A model generated the notes under the pieces. The model ran no database searches. It saw only the letters and a list, made by a program, of their open reading frames with translations, and was not told the DNA's origin. Source: Jeotgalibacillus aurantiacus (GTDB taxonomy: Bacteria > Bacillota > Bacilli > Bacillales > Jeotgalibacillaceae). Taken from it: 64,000 nt of DNA. This document shows, one piece after another, positions 27,650 through 36,845 of this stretch. The first letter of the stretch is position 1. The number at the start of each line of letters is the position of its first letter. A program made the translations under genes and the position numbers. Location: NCBI RefSeq assembly GCF_020595125.1, contig NZ_JACNMS010000002.1, positions 62,001 to 126,000 on the forward strand, read 5' to 3'.

Positions 27650-27696
27650 AAAAAAGTCCGGTATTTACGCTGCAAGCGTAGATGCCGGACTTTTTT
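27650..27696 (+). terminator. Terminator of efp
   Basis: Stem of about 20 bp (27650-27670 with 27676-27696, few mismatches), 5-nt loop and six T. yqhV, which follows efp in B. subtilis, is absent. Confidence 0.9.
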
Positions 27697-27740
27697 GTGT
27701 GTAAACAGTCATGAGGATGGTTGAGGGCAAAAAGCTCTTC

Positions 27741-27769
27741 GTCATAATTACCGCTGCTCACCATAGAAT
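27741..27769 (+). promoter_or_regulatory. Sigma-E promoter of the spoIIIA operon
   Basis: GTCATAAT (-35), 13-bp spacer, CATAGAAT (-10). This closely fits the sigma-E pattern (GTCATATT, then CATACA-T) and lies about 40 bp before the spoIIIAA start, implying mother-cell expression after engulfment begins. Confidence 0.75.
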
Positions 27770-27809
27770 GAACGTAAAAGTAAGTGTCTCAAAAAAGGAG
27801 TATCAGCAC

Positions 27810-28718
27810 ATGCATATGATCTACTCGCTTTTCACCAGAAATCTGCAGGAATACATATTGCCCGCTGCGGGTGAATCGCTTACCGGCTGGCATGAAATCA
27901 GGATCCGTATGAACCGTCATATTGAACTGATCGGGCTGAATCAGAGAAAGGAAATTCATTATGAAGTGACAGAGGATGACTGCTTTTATTTAATGGACAG
28001 GCTGACGAGCTATTCCCTATACTCCCATACAAAAGACATCACATCCGGATTTATTACGCTGAAAGGAGGGCATCGGGTCGGCCTTTCAGGTGAAGTGGCG
28101 TCAAAAACAGATCAGGTTCAGGCATTCCGTTATGTCACATCCTTTGCGATCCGGATTGCCCATGAAAAAATCGGATGTGCAGAACAGGTTCTAAAGCTTC
28201 TCTGTACAAGAGAACCTGATAGGTTGCCGCATCTACTTATTTACGGGATGCCGGGAAGTGGGAAGACGACCTTTTTGAGGGATTCAGCCCGGATTCTTTC
28301 AGGGGGATCTGAGACAATAACTGACATTCCTCTGAGGACGGTATGTGTTGTAGATGAACGGTCAGAAATTGCCGCCTCCTGGCAGGGGGTTCCGCAGCTG
28401 ACGTTTGGGCTGAGTCTGGATGTGCTCGATAAGTGTCCGAAAACACTTGGCATTCAATGGATGGTCAGGAGCATGAGTCCTGACGTCATGATCGTGGATG
28501 AGATCGGAAGTCTTGAGGATCTCGGTTCGATCAAGGAAGCAGTCGCTTCAGGTGTCATTCTTTTTATGACGGCACACGCCAGCAGCTATGATGATCTATT
28601 GAAAAAAAACGGATTCCGGGAACTATTAGAAAAGACTGTCCATTTCACACTGCGCTGTACGTGTGATCATTATCTCCTTGAGTTTCAGGGTGAAGCGATT
28701 GAAGAGGTTGAAAAATGA
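27810..28718 (+). CDS. spoIIIAA: Stage III sporulation ATPase SpoIIIAA
   Basis: 302-aa secretion-type ATPase of the SpoIIIA-SpoIIQ channel, made in the mother cell. Walker A GMPGSGKTT, Walker B MIVDEIG, and LMTAHASSYDD near the end. ATG 27810 is chosen: AAAAGGAG is nine bases upstream and the sigma-E promoter at 27741-27769 would lie inside the longer frame open from 27711. It overlaps spoIIIAB by 4 bp. Confidence 0.95.
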   Translation: MHMIYSLFTRNLQEYILPAAGESLTGWHEIRIRMNRHIELIGLNQRKEIHYEVTEDDCFYLMDRLTSYSLYSHTKDITSGFITLKGGHRVGLSGEVASKTDQVQAFRYVTSFAIRIAHEKIGCAEQVLKLLCTREPDRLPHLLIYGMPGSGKTTFLRDSARILSGGSETITDIPLRTVCVVDERSEIAASWQGVPQLTFGLSLDVLDKCPKTLGIQWMVRSMSPDVMIVDEIGSLEDLGSIKEAVASGVILFMTAHASSYDDLLKKNGFRELLEKTVHFTLRCTCDHYLLEFQGEAIEEVEK

Positions 28719-29230
28719 TGATGTTTGCCATAGGTGCAGGCTGTATTGTGGTCAGTTTTACACTTGAAGGTATGCGAAGGGCTTCCATTTTAAGAAAGAG
28801 GAGGCTCGTTTTACTTGATATTGTGAGAGCGTGCCACTGGATGCTTGGAGAAGTCTCCGGCAGACAAACGTCCATGATGGAAATCATCCGCTACCAGCAA
28901 CAGTCAGATTCTCTGCTCGTTCCTTTTTTTAGAGCGCTGAAAGCAAACATGGGACAGGAGGATAAGCCGCTTCCTGAAATATGGAAGGATACGGTTGTGC
29001 AAACCGGTGAATTTTCCTGCCTGGATGCTGAGGATGTAAGCTGGGTGATGAGGATTGGTGAGGCGTTTCAGGGGATGAATGCCGAGATGGTGGAGCGTGA
29101 TCTTAACTTTACGGTATCAGGTTTACAGGCAAGATATGAACAGGCGCTTGAGCGTGAGGGGAAGTTTGTAAAAATATACAGAGTTGCCGGGGTGACGTGC
29201 GGTCTGCTCGCAATATTGCTTTTAAGCTGA
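28715..29230 (+). CDS. spoIIIAB: SpoIIIAB
   Basis: 171 aa with GspF-like layout: an N-terminal helix (MFAIGAGCIVVSFTLEGMRRA), a cytosolic helical body, and a final hydrophobic segment (AGVTCGLLAILLL). It probably holds the ATPase SpoIIIAA at the membrane of the mother cell. ATGA overlap with spoIIIAA; SD GAAGAGG at 28701-28707. Confidence 0.92.
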   Translation: MMMFAIGAGCIVVSFTLEGMRRASILRKRRLVLLDIVRACHWMLGEVSGRQTSMMEIIRYQQQSDSLLVPFFRALKANMGQEDKPLPEIWKDTVVQTGEFSCLDAEDVSWVMRIGEAFQGMNAEMVERDLNFTVSGLQARYEQALEREGKFVKIYRVAGVTCGLLAILLLS

Positions 29231-29248
29231 TGACAGGAGAGGTAGCAG

Positions 29249-29455
29249 GTGATCATAGATGCAGACATATTATTTAAAATTGCAGGAGTGGGACTTGTCG
29301 TGGCCTTTTTATACACTGTTCTGGATCAGGCGGGAAAGAAAGAATATGCGCAGTGGCTTGCGTTTTTCGGCTTTATATACGTGCTGTTTATTGTGCTGCA
29401 GGCACTTGATACTTTTTTCAGTGCTGTCCGTTCCGTCCTTATGTTTTATGAATAG
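29249..29455 (+). CDS. spoIIIAC: SpoIIIAC
   Basis: 68-aa membrane protein with two helices (LFKIAGVGLVVAFLYTVLDQ and WLAFFGFIYVLFIVLQAL), the exact size of the family. GTG start after AGGAGAGG. SpoIIIAC and AD are paralogous small export-apparatus-like proteins in the outer forespore membrane. A stop 3 bp before the next frame makes the genes contiguous. Confidence 0.93.
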   Translation: MIIDADILFKIAGVGLVVAFLYTVLDQAGKKEYAQWLAFFGFIYVLFIVLQALDTFFSAVRSVLMFYE

Positions 29456-29467
29456 AGTGTGCTGCCG

Positions 29468-29881
29468 ATGGAGGAGTTAATCCGGACTGCAGGGATTTGT
29501 TTTTTAATCGGATTTTTAGCGCTTGTCATTAAAGAACGATCGCCGCAGGTTGCCATATTGCTGACGCTTTGCGGGAGTGTTTTACTGCTGACAGAGCTCC
29601 TGCACGCTTTGAAAATGGCTGTCACGATGCTTCATCAGTTTGCGGGGTATGTTCCGGGTCTCGGAGAATATTCATCCATTTTGCTAAAAGTACTGCTCAT
29701 CGCATTTTTATCAGAAATCTGCATCCATCTATTAAAATCGATGGATCAGCCTCTACTCGCCATCATTATTGAATGGACGGGCAAAATGATCATTCTGATG
29801 ATTGCGTTCCCGGTTTTTATTGAATTAATGGAAAATATGCTAATGCTGTTGCCGGATCAGTTCGCCAAGGAGCCGTTCTGA
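29468..29881 (+). CDS. spoIIIAD: SpoIIIAD
   Basis: 137-aa membrane protein whose first half resembles SpoIIIAC (GICFLIGFLALVIKERSPQVA) followed by two more helices. ATG 29468 is given; GTG 29459 is an in-frame alternative and neither has a strong RBS, so translation may be coupled to spoIIIAC. The stop shares a base with the spoIIIAE start. Confidence 0.9.
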   Translation: MEELIRTAGICFLIGFLALVIKERSPQVAILLTLCGSVLLLTELLHALKMAVTMLHQFAGYVPGLGEYSSILLKVLLIAFLSEICIHLLKSMDQPLLAIIIEWTGKMIILMIAFPVFIELMENMLMLLPDQFAKEPF

Positions 29882-30984
29882 TGAGTGTACCCATACAGCA
29901 GGAGCAGATGAAGCAGGATCAGCTTATGGCCCCGGAACATGACACGTGGCTCAAATATTGGGACGAACTGTCCGTGGATTATGGTGAGTACATGCCGGAG
30001 CTCTCAAAACAAACATTTTTTGAAGCAGTTACCAATCCGTCAGAAACGTTCACAGAATGGTTTTCAGGTTTTTCGATGTTTTTTTTTCATCAGATCGCTG
30101 AAAATATGCAGATCATTTTTTGGCTGCTGTTATTCCTGGTGATCGGATCGATTCTTCAGATTTTGCACCAGTCTTTTTCTCATCAGGCTGCAGCGGAAGT
30201 CAGTCCGCTGGTTTTAACCGGTCTGCTCCTGATGACAGTCATTAAAAGTATACAGAAGTGTCTGGAATATTTTTATGATGCGCTTCATATGATGGGTGAT
30301 TTTCTTTATGCCTTACTGCCTTTGTATATGGCGTCGATTACCTTTTCAGGCGGACCTGCTTCATCTGCCGTCTCCTATCCGATCATGCTCGCCATGATTC
30401 ATTTTTCCATGCTGCTTCTCAAAACGGTCATTATCCCGCTTTTTATTCTGGCGATCTTTTTTGATCTCGCCAATACGTTCTCCAGCTCATTTAATACAGG
30501 AAAATTCGCTGCCTTTTGCAGACAGCTCGGGTTGTGGATCCTCGGCTTATCAGCTGTCATTTCGACCACGATATTATCAGTTCAGACCGTAACGGCTTCT
30601 GTAGCGGACGGTGTAGCGGCTAAGTCCTTGAAAACGATGGTTGGAACATTTATACCTTTCGTTGGGAAAGTCGTATCGGATACGGCAGATCTTCTGCTCG
30701 CTTCCTCTGTCCTGGCTAAAAATGCGATCGGTCTTGCCGGTGCCTGTTTATTGCTGATGATTGTGCTGTTTCCAGCCATAAAGATTCTGGTGATTGCGCT
30801 GATGTACAGGCTGTCAGCTGTTGTGATGGAGCCGGTTGGTCACCCTTCTTTAATTCAGGCGGTTGATGCGGTCAGCAAAGGTCTTTTTCATATAGGTGCT
30901 GCTCTATTATTTATTTGCTGCAATTTCTTTCTGGCGATCATCATCCTTTTATTCGTCAGTAATATTCCGCTAATGATCAGGTGA
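29881..30984 (+). CDS. spoIIIAE: SpoIIIAE
   Basis: 367-aa polytopic protein with a short extracytoplasmic N-terminal part (about residues 1-75) then about seven helices. The block VGTFIPFVGKVVSDTADLLLASSVLAKNA is the strongest family signature. B. subtilis SpoIIIAE has a longer N-terminus with a cleavable signal; here no clear signal peptide is seen at the start. Core membrane piece of the channel apparatus. Confidence 0.93.
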   Translation: MSVPIQQEQMKQDQLMAPEHDTWLKYWDELSVDYGEYMPELSKQTFFEAVTNPSETFTEWFSGFSMFFFHQIAENMQIIFWLLLFLVIGSILQILHQSFSHQAAAEVSPLVLTGLLLMTVIKSIQKCLEYFYDALHMMGDFLYALLPLYMASITFSGGPASSAVSYPIMLAMIHFSMLLLKTVIIPLFILAIFFDLANTFSSSFNTGKFAAFCRQLGLWILGLSAVISTTILSVQTVTASVADGVAAKSLKTMVGTFIPFVGKVVSDTADLLLASSVLAKNAIGLAGACLLLMIVLFPAIKILVIALMYRLSAVVMEPVGHPSLIQAVDAVSKGLFHIGAALLFICCNFFLAIIILLFVSNIPLMIR

Positions 30985-30994
30985 GGTGATGGAT

Positions 30995-31501
30995 GTGACC
31001 TTTTATTCTTGGGCTTCTCAGCTGCTTGTATTGATAGTATTACTCATATTGGCAAGTGCTGCTGCGCCATCAGACTCGTGGAAACCGTTTATCAGACTCA
31101 TTGCAGGACTGTTTTTCCTGCTATGGCTCATCACCCCGGTCAAATCACTGATGGATGAATCAGAGCATCACCTGATCATGCACAATTTTTTTAATACAGC
31201 GTGGTTAAAATCAGAACGCGAACGGGGAGAACAAATAATTGATGGAATGAATGACAAGCGGGATACATATTTATTAGAGCAGGCGGAAGAAGCACTGAGA
31301 GGACAGGCGCAGGAAGCACTGGAAACAGACTGTGAATGCCGGGTTGAGGCCGTCAGATTAAATGACGGTTCGAACGTTCACATCTATATTAAAGGGGGAT
31401 TTGAAAGCGGCAGAAATCTGAAAGAGCGGCTGGCAGCGCTGTGGGAAATGGAGAATGACCAGATCATTTATCATATCAACGAACAACCGGGGAGGGAATG
31501 A
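30995..31501 (+). CDS. spoIIIAF: SpoIIIAF
   Basis: 168-aa protein with two N-terminal helices (LLVLIVLLILASAA and LIAGLFFLLWLITPV) and a soluble ring-building-like domain ending NDQIIYHIN. GTG 30995 is chosen because AGGTGAT (30984-30990) is its SD; ATG 30989 overlaps that SD. The stop overlaps the start of spoIIIAG. Confidence 0.9.
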   Translation: MTFYSWASQLLVLIVLLILASAAAPSDSWKPFIRLIAGLFFLLWLITPVKSLMDESEHHLIMHNFFNTAWLKSERERGEQIIDGMNDKRDTYLLEQAEEALRGQAQEALETDCECRVEAVRLNDGSNVHIYIKGGFESGRNLKERLAALWEMENDQIIYHINEQPGRE

Positions 31502-32070
31502 TGGACAAGCTGAAGACGCTGTTTTCATCAAGAGATCCGACGTTTCAAAAGAAATGGCCATTGATTCTGCTTTTGCTGATCATCGGGCTGATCCTCGTTT
31601 TACAGGGAAGAGAGCCCTCTGAACAAGAAGTGACCACGATTCCTGTAAGCGAGACGGAGGAAGAGTTCGAGCAGATCAAAAAGCTTGAAAACGAAGCTGA
31701 AAAAAGACTGGAAGCCATGTTGAAAAAAGCACTTGGAACAAACAAAGTGGAAGTCATGGTGACGTTGGGGACAAGTGAAAAAAAGATTTTTGCCCGTAAT
31801 GAAACGACGCAGCAGGATCAGTCCGAGGATCAGAAGGAAGGATTCAGCTCGGCGGCTGACCGGAACTCGATGACCTCGCAGCTCGTTTTCGGGAACCAGT
31901 CACAGCAGGGGGCACCCGTGTTGAGTTACATAGAAAAACCGGCGATAACAGGTGTCATGATTGTGGCTGAAAATGGACAAGAGGCAAAAGTAAAAAAACA
32001 GATTGCAGAAGCCGTATCAAAAGCGCTGGATGTTTCATCACACCGCGTAGCTGTTATACCTTATGAATAA
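31501..32070 (+). CDS. spoIIIAG: SpoIIIAG
   Basis: 189 aa: one N-terminal membrane helix (WPLILLLLIIGLILVL), an extended linker rich in Glu/Gln, and the ring-building domain (ITGVMIVAENGQEAKVKKQ) that forms the large intermembrane ring in B. subtilis. GGGGAGG precedes ATG 31501 by five bases; ATG 31498 is in frame but too close to the SD. Confidence 0.93.
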   Translation: MDKLKTLFSSRDPTFQKKWPLILLLLIIGLILVLQGREPSEQEVTTIPVSETEEEFEQIKKLENEAEKRLEAMLKKALGTNKVEVMVTLGTSEKKIFARNETTQQDQSEDQKEGFSSAADRNSMTSQLVFGNQSQQGAPVLSYIEKPAITGVMIVAENGQEAKVKKQIAEAVSKALDVSSHRVAVIPYE

Positions 32071-32084
32071 GGAGATGGATATTA

Positions 32085-32654
32085 ATGCTTAAAAAGCAAA
32101 CCGTGTGGCTGTTAACGATGGTAAGTTTAGTTGTCGTTTTATCCGTATATTATGTATTCTCGCCTTCTGAAGAATTGTCACCGATTACACTTGATGAGTC
32201 AGCTGAAATGGTGTTAGGGGAAGATTCGGATGAATGGCTGCTTGAAGATGAAGTGGATGTAACATCCGAAGCAGCTGGAGATGAATTATTTGACGTATTA
32301 CGTATGGAGGTTCAGGACGAAAGAAGTGCACTGCGTGAACAGCTGACTTCCAAAGTCGCTTCAACTGAATTTTCAGCAGCTGAAAAAAATGAGGCCTATG
32401 CTGCGATGGAAGAATTAACGAAACTAGAAACAAAAGAGCAGATGATCGAATCCATGATTAAAGCACTCGGTTATGAAGATGCGCTTGTGCGTTCAGAGGA
32501 CAACAGAGTGCTGATCACCGTTAAATCGGCTGAAAATGAACACTCGAAAGAAGCCGCCAATGAGCTCGTTCAGCTCGGACGAAGAGAGCTTGGTGAGCAG
32601 GCATTTGTATCCGTGATGTTCGAACCGTCTGAACAGGCAGAATCAGCTGAGTAA
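32085..32654 (+). CDS. spoIIIAH: SpoIIIAH
   Basis: 189 aa: one helix (TVWLLTMVSLVVVLSVYYVF), then an acidic linker and a C-terminal EscJ/PrgK-like ring domain (DALVRSEDNRVLITVKS). Partner of forespore SpoIIQ across the intermembrane space. RBS AAGGAGATGG. Last gene of the spoIIIA operon, followed by a strong terminator. Confidence 0.95.
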   Translation: MLKKQTVWLLTMVSLVVVLSVYYVFSPSEELSPITLDESAEMVLGEDSDEWLLEDEVDVTSEAAGDELFDVLRMEVQDERSALREQLTSKVASTEFSAAEKNEAYAAMEELTKLETKEQMIESMIKALGYEDALVRSEDNRVLITVKSAENEHSKEAANELVQLGRRELGEQAFVSVMFEPSEQAESAE

Positions 32655-32656
32655 TT

Positions 32657-32701
32657 AAAAGCCGGAACAGAGCGCTTATAAAGCGCATGTTCCGGCTTTT
32701 T
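32657..32701 (+). terminator. Terminator of the spoIIIA operon
   Basis: AAAAGCCGGAACA/TGTTCCGGCTTTT stem with a second internal stem GCGCTT/AAGCGC in the loop; it ends in a T-run. Confidence 0.85.
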
Positions 32702-32796
32702 GGCTGTTAGCAGATCGTGGTGGAAGCTTTAATCACCCTGACAATTTCCATACGATCTATTATGCAGGAAATTGCATCCGGGTTGAGAGTGAAGTA

Positions 32797-32827
32797 TGTT
32801 ACAATATCCATTATGTAAGCGTTTAAA
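32797..32827 (+). promoter_or_regulatory. Possible distal accB promoter with cre-like site
   Basis: Extended -10 TGTTACAAT (32797-32805) without a -35, followed by TGTAAGCGTTTAAA (32814-32827), one mismatch from a CcpA cre consensus. Confidence 0.3.
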
Positions 32828-32848
32828 TAAAACGTTTTTTACATGAAG

Positions 32849-32896
32849 TTGAATTATGGGCAGTTGTTATCGTATGATATTAGTAGCTGCTGCTAA
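32849..32896 (+). promoter_or_regulatory. accB promoter with FapR-like operator
   Basis: TTGAAT (32849-32854), 18-bp spacer, TATGAT (32873-32878). Immediately downstream, TTAGTAGCTGCTGCTAA (32880-32896) is a 17-bp palindrome very close to the FapR site TTAGTACCTGATACTAA. FapR repression is relieved by malonyl-CoA, the product of the enzyme this operon encodes. Confidence 0.6.
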
Positions 32897-32928
32897 TAAC
32901 TAATTATAAAAGTCAAGGAGTGTCTACT

Positions 32929-33429
32929 ATGTTAAAAGTACAGGAAATCAGAGAGTTAATTAAACTGATTGACAAGTCTTCAATTGATGAATTTACATAC
33001 GAGCAAGATGGTGCAAAAATTAAAATGCGCAAGCAGTCCAATGCTGTCGTACACCAGGTTGAGCAGGTTGTCACAAGCGCACCTGAGCAGACAGCTCCCG
33101 TTCAGCAGGCACCCGTTCAGGAAACGGCACCGGCTGCAGTGCAGGAAGAAAAAGCAGCTGCTCCTGCAGTAGAAACGCCATCTCTTGAAGGAACAGTTGA
33201 AATTAAATCACCGATGGTCGGCACTTTCTATGAGGCTTCTTCGCCTGATGCAGATCCTTTTGTGAAGGTTGGATCAAAGGTGAGCAAGGATACGCCTGTT
33301 TGTATCGTTGAAGCGATGAAGCTGTTTAACGAAATTGAAGCGGAAGTGGATGGAGAAATCGTTGAGGTACTGGTCAAAAACGGCCAGCTGGTAGAATACG
33401 GACAGCCTCTTTTTCTTGTTAAAGAATAG
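32929..33429 (+). CDS. accB: Biotin carboxyl carrier protein of acetyl-CoA carboxylase
   Basis: 166-aa AccB: N-terminal 40 residues, a Pro/Ala/Gln-rich linker, and a C-terminal biotinyl domain with K131 in EAMKLF as the biotin site. It carries CO2 between AccC and AccDA in the first step of fatty acid synthesis. ATG 32929 is eight bases after AAGGAG; GTG 32920 lies within that SD. Followed at 16 bp by accC. Confidence 0.96.
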   Translation: MLKVQEIRELIKLIDKSSIDEFTYEQDGAKIKMRKQSNAVVHQVEQVVTSAPEQTAPVQQAPVQETAPAAVQEEKAAAPAVETPSLEGTVEIKSPMVGTFYEASSPDADPFVKVGSKVSKDTPVCIVEAMKLFNEIEAEVDGEIVEVLVKNGQLVEYGQPLFLVKE

Positions 33430-33445
33430 TTAGGAGAGAAGACGT

Positions 33446-34807
33446 ATGATTAAAAAGGTATTGATTGCGAACCGTGGAGAAATTGCGGTACGTATTATCA
33501 GAGCATGTAAAGAGATGGATATAGAAACCGTAGCTGTGTATTCTGAAGCGGACAGAGAAGCCCTGCACGTGCAGCTTGCTGATGAGTCGGTCTGTATCGG
33601 GCCGAAGCTTTCAAGAGACAGCTACTTAAACTTTACGAATGTGATTTCAGCAGCCAAACTGACTGGAGCGGATGCGATTCATCCAGGTTATGGTTTCCTC
33701 GCTGAAAACGTGGACTTTGCTGAACTGTGCAGAGACTGCAATATCATTTTTATTGGACCAAGTCCTGAGGCTATTTCAAAAATGGGAACGAAGGATGTGG
33801 CACGTGAGACGATGCGTGAAGCAGGCGTTCCTGTCGTGCCGGGTTCAAAAGGCATTGTAGCCTCTATTGATGATGCCCTTACCCTTGCTGAGGAGATCGG
33901 TTACCCGGTCATTATTAAAGCGACAGCAGGCGGCGGAGGTAAAGGAATCCGTGTGGCGAAAACACCTGCAGACCTTGAAAAAGGCATGAAGGTAACGCAG
34001 CAGGAAGCAGAAACAGCATTCGGTAATCCGGGTGTTTATATTGAAAAATATATTGAGGATTTTAGACACGTTGAGATCCAGGTGCTTGCCGACAGCCATG
34101 GCAATACCATTCACCTCGGTGAGCGGGACTGCTCGATCCAGCGCCGTCTGCAAAAGCTGCTTGAAGAAACACCTTCTCCTGCGCTCGATCAAAAGGTCCG
34201 TGAGAGAATGGGTGATGCTGCCGTAAAAGCAGCTGAAGCTGTGAAATATACGGGTGCCGGAACGGTCGAATTTATTTATGATCATAACGAACAGTCATTT
34301 TATTTCATGGAAATGAATACACGTATACAAGTTGAACATCCCGTTACAGAAATGGTAACAGGTGTTGATCTGATTAAAGAACAGATTCGTGTAGCCTCAG
34401 GTGAAAAGCTGCCAATCACACAGGAAGAAGTTGAATTCACAGGCTGGTCGATTGAGTGCCGCATCAATGCAGAAAATCCTGAAAAGAATTTCATGCCTTC
34501 AGCCGGAAAAATCACGATGTACCTGCCCCCGGGTGGTCCTGGTGTGCGTGTTGACTCTGCAGCTTATCCCGGCTATGAAATTCCGCCTTACTATGATTCC
34601 ATGATTGCCAAGGTTATCACATACGGCACAACACGTGATGAAGCTGTTGCGAAAATGAAGCGCGCGCTTTCCGAGTTTGTCATTGAAGGCATTCATACAA
34701 CGATTCCTTTCCACCTGAAGCTTCTGAATCATGATGTATTTACAGGCGGAGATTTTAACACCAAGTTTTTGGAGACGTATGATATTATGTCTAAGAAGGC
34801 TGAATAA
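33446..34807 (+). CDS. accC: Biotin carboxylase subunit of acetyl-CoA carboxylase
   Basis: 453-aa ATP-grasp enzyme that carboxylates AccB-biotin. It has [27 protein letters not shown], the glycine-rich ATP loop [19 protein letters not shown] and the catalytic [17 protein letters not shown]. Full length, no changes noticed. RBS AGGAGAGAAG. Operon accB-accC-yqhY. Confidence 0.97.
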   Translation: MIKKVLIANRGEIAVRIIRACKEMDIETVAVYSEADREALHVQLADESVCIGPKLSRDSYLNFTNVISAAKLTGADAIHPGYGFLAENVDFAELCRDCNIIFIGPSPEAISKMGTKDVARETMREAGVPVVPGSKGIVASIDDALTLAEEIGYPVIIKATAGGGGKGIRVAKTPADLEKGMKVTQQEAETAFGNPGVYIEKYIEDFRHVEIQVLADSHGNTIHLGERDCSIQRRLQKLLEETPSPALDQKVRERMGDAAVKAAEAVKYTGAGTVEFIYDHNEQSFYFMEMNTRIQVEHPVTEMVTGVDLIKEQIRVASGEKLPITQEEVEFTGWSIECRINAENPEKNFMPSAGKITMYLPPGGPGVRVDSAAYPGYEIPPYYDSMIAKVITYGTTRDEAVAKMKRALSEFVIEGIHTTIPFHLKLLNHDVFTGGDFNTKFLETYDIMSKKAE

Positions 34808-34819
34808 AAGGAGGATATT

Positions 34820-35227
34820 ATGATGTCTGAGAATCAGAATAATCTGCTCCAAATGAGCAGCCTGGAACAAAATCAGTTGGGTAAAATTGAAATTGCTCCG
34901 GAAGTGATTGAAGTAATTGCCGGTATCGCTGCTTCTGAGGTAGACGGAATTGCTCAAATGCGCGGCAACTTTGCATCCGGTGTTGCTGAGAGACTCGGTA
35001 AGAAAAATCACGGTAAAGGCGTGAAGGTCGAGCTTGGAGAAGAGGGCATTATCCTTGATGTGTACTGTACGGTGAAGTTCGGGATCTCGATTCCGACTGT
35101 TGCCCAGAAGCTGCAGGATAATATCCGCCAGACACTGCAGAATATGACGGCACTCGTTGCCGAGGAAGTTAATATTCACATTGTTGGGATCCAGTTCGAA
35201 TCAGCAAAGCTGGAAGAAGAAGAATAA
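34820..35227 (+). CDS. yqhY: Asp23/Gls24 family protein YqhY
   Basis: 135-aa Asp23-family protein with GKIEIAPEVIEVIAGIAASEVDG and GVKVELGEEGIILDVY; an extra N-terminal tail rich in Gln/Asn/Leu is predicted disordered. In B. subtilis, yqhY loss selects accBC mutations, so a role in controlling acetyl-CoA carboxylase is inferred. ATG 34820 or 34823 both follow AAAAGGAGG. Confidence 0.92.
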   Translation: MMSENQNNLLQMSSLEQNQLGKIEIAPEVIEVIAGIAASEVDGIAQMRGNFASGVAERLGKKNHGKGVKVELGEEGIILDVYCTVKFGISIPTVAQKLQDNIRQTLQNMTALVAEEVNIHIVGIQFESAKLEEEE

Positions 35228-35237
35228 AGACAGATGT

Positions 35238-35268
35238 AAAAGGTGTCCTTATAAGGGGACACCTTTTT
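35238..35268 (+). terminator. Terminator of accB-accC-yqhY
   Basis: AAAAGGTGTCC/GGACACCTTTT with an 8-nt loop and T-run. Confidence 0.85.
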
Positions 35269-35407
35269 CTGTGTGCTGCATGGACAGCCTGGCAGCACAA
35301 ACCGTCGGGTGTTTTACGATAGATTTATTAAAGTGAGAATCACGATCATTTTGACAGCGTTATCATGAAAGTTTCATGAAGTTACGTTAGTAGGGACTGC
35401 GATTTTG

Positions 35408-35416
35408 TGCTATGAT
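35408..35416 (+). promoter_or_regulatory. Candidate extended -10 promoter of nusB
   Basis: TGCTATGAT, about 50 bp before the nusB start; no good -35. TTGACA at 35351-35356 has no matching -10 at 17 bp. Confidence 0.35.
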
Positions 35417-35465
35417 CTTTTTATGACATGGATATTATGCAATTAGAGAAGGAGTTAAACTTGAA

Positions 35466-35867
35466 ATGAAAAGACGAACGGCCAGAGAAAAAGCGCTGCA
35501 GGCTTTATTCCAGATGGATATGAACGAGATGGAGCCGGAAGAAGCGATTGAAAATATTCTGGAAGATGAAAAAAATGATGATTATCTGACAGCCCTTGTA
35601 ACAGGGGTACATGAAAATAAACCAGAAATCGATCAGACCATACAAGGACATCTCGAGCGCTGGAAGATTGACCGTCTTGCCCGGGTGGACCGGAATATTT
35701 TACGGGTAGCGTTATACGAGCTTTTATATAAAAAAGAAGAAGTCCCATATAACGTAGTCCTGAATGAAGCGGTTGAGATCTCTAAGCGTTTCGGTGATGA
35801 AAAATCAAGCAAATTCGTGAATGGGGTTTTATCAAAGGTTGTAACGACTTTACATTCACGTGATTGA
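35466..35867 (+). CDS. nusB: Transcription antitermination factor NusB
   Basis: 133-aa all-helical NusB: KRRTAREKALQALFQMD at the N-terminus, IDRLARVDRNILRVALYEL in the middle, and the C-terminal NEAVEISKRFGDEKSSKFVNGVL. It binds NusE and boxA RNA for rRNA antitermination. RBS AAGGAG at 35449-35454. folD follows after 24 bp. Confidence 0.95.
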   Translation: MKRRTAREKALQALFQMDMNEMEPEEAIENILEDEKNDDYLTALVTGVHENKPEIDQTIQGHLERWKIDRLARVDRNILRVALYELLYKKEEVPYNVVLNEAVEISKRFGDEKSSKFVNGVLSKVVTTLHSRD

Positions 35868-35891
35868 TCACACGGGAGGCGTAAAAGCAGA

Positions 35892-36746
35892 ATGACAGCT
35901 GAAATAATCGATGGCAGAAAAATCGGACTGGATATAAGAGAAGAATTAAAAAGCCGTATTGAAAAGTTAAGGGAGAGCGGTCAGCCACCGGGTCTGGCAG
36001 TTGTACTCGTTGGACATAATCAGGCGTCGAAAACGTACGTATCAATGAAACAAAAGGCGTGCACTGAGCTCGGGATTTACTCTGAGCTGATCGAACTTCC
36101 TGAAGAGACGACAGAAGCCGCATTGCTCGAGGTTGTGAACGCCCTTAATGAAAATGACCGGATTCACGGTATTCTCGTACAGCTTCCTTTACCTGATCAA
36201 ATCAGCGAAGCCGCAGTTATTGAAGCGATTAAACCGGAAAAAGATGTAGATGGTTTTCACCCGGTCAATATTGGCCGTATGCAAACCGGAGGAGAAGCAT
36301 TTTACCCCTGCACTCCGTACGGTATAATCAAAATGCTTGAACATAAAGGTATAAACATTGCCGGAAAGCATGCTGTCATCGTGGGTCGGAGTAACATTGT
36401 CGGCAAACCGATGGGACAGCTGCTATTAAATAAACATGCGACGGTTACAATCTGCCACTCACGCACGGAAAATCTGGCCTATCATACGAAGCAGGCTGAC
36501 ATTGTGATTGCTGCAGTAGGTATTCGCCATCTGATCACGGCTGACCATATAAAAGACGGAGCGATCGTGATTGATGTCGGCATGAACAGAGATGATGCCG
36601 GAAAGCTTTGTGGTGATGTTGATTTTGAAGGCTGCAAGGACAAAGCGTCTGCGATCACACCTGTTCCCGGCGGTGTCGGACCCATGACGATTACAATGTT
36701 ACTCGCGAACACAACAGAGTCAGCAGAACGCGCCCGCATGAAATAA
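35892..36746 (+). CDS. folD: Bifunctional methylene-THF dehydrogenase / cyclohydrolase
   Basis: 284-aa FolD that interconverts methylene-THF and formyl-THF with NADP. Catalytic Lys in [23 protein letters not shown], the NADP loop [16 protein letters not shown] and PGGVGPMT are complete. It uses the one-carbon units that the Gcv system produces. The RBS GGGAGG is about 12 bases upstream. Confidence 0.96.
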   Translation: MTAEIIDGRKIGLDIREELKSRIEKLRESGQPPGLAVVLVGHNQASKTYVSMKQKACTELGIYSELIELPEETTEAALLEVVNALNENDRIHGILVQLPLPDQISEAAVIEAIKPEKDVDGFHPVNIGRMQTGGEAFYPCTPYGIIKMLEHKGINIAGKHAVIVGRSNIVGKPMGQLLLNKHATVTICHSRTENLAYHTKQADIVIAAVGIRHLITADHIKDGAIVIDVGMNRDDAGKLCGDVDFEGCKDKASAITPVPGGVGPMTITMLLANTTESAERARMK

Positions 36747-36755
36747 AAGATCAAG

Positions 36756-36798
36756 AGTGGCTCCCGGGCATTGCCCATATAAAGGGGGCCGCTTTTTT
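36756..36798 (+). terminator. Terminator of nusB-folD
   Basis: AGTGGCTCCC/GGGGGCCGCT stem with two G-U pairs, 18-nt loop containing a small GGGCA..TGCCC stem, six T. Confidence 0.7.
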
Positions 36799-36845
36799 AT
36801 TGAATACCGGAATCATATTTTATCATGTCCGAAAGGAGAAACCGT

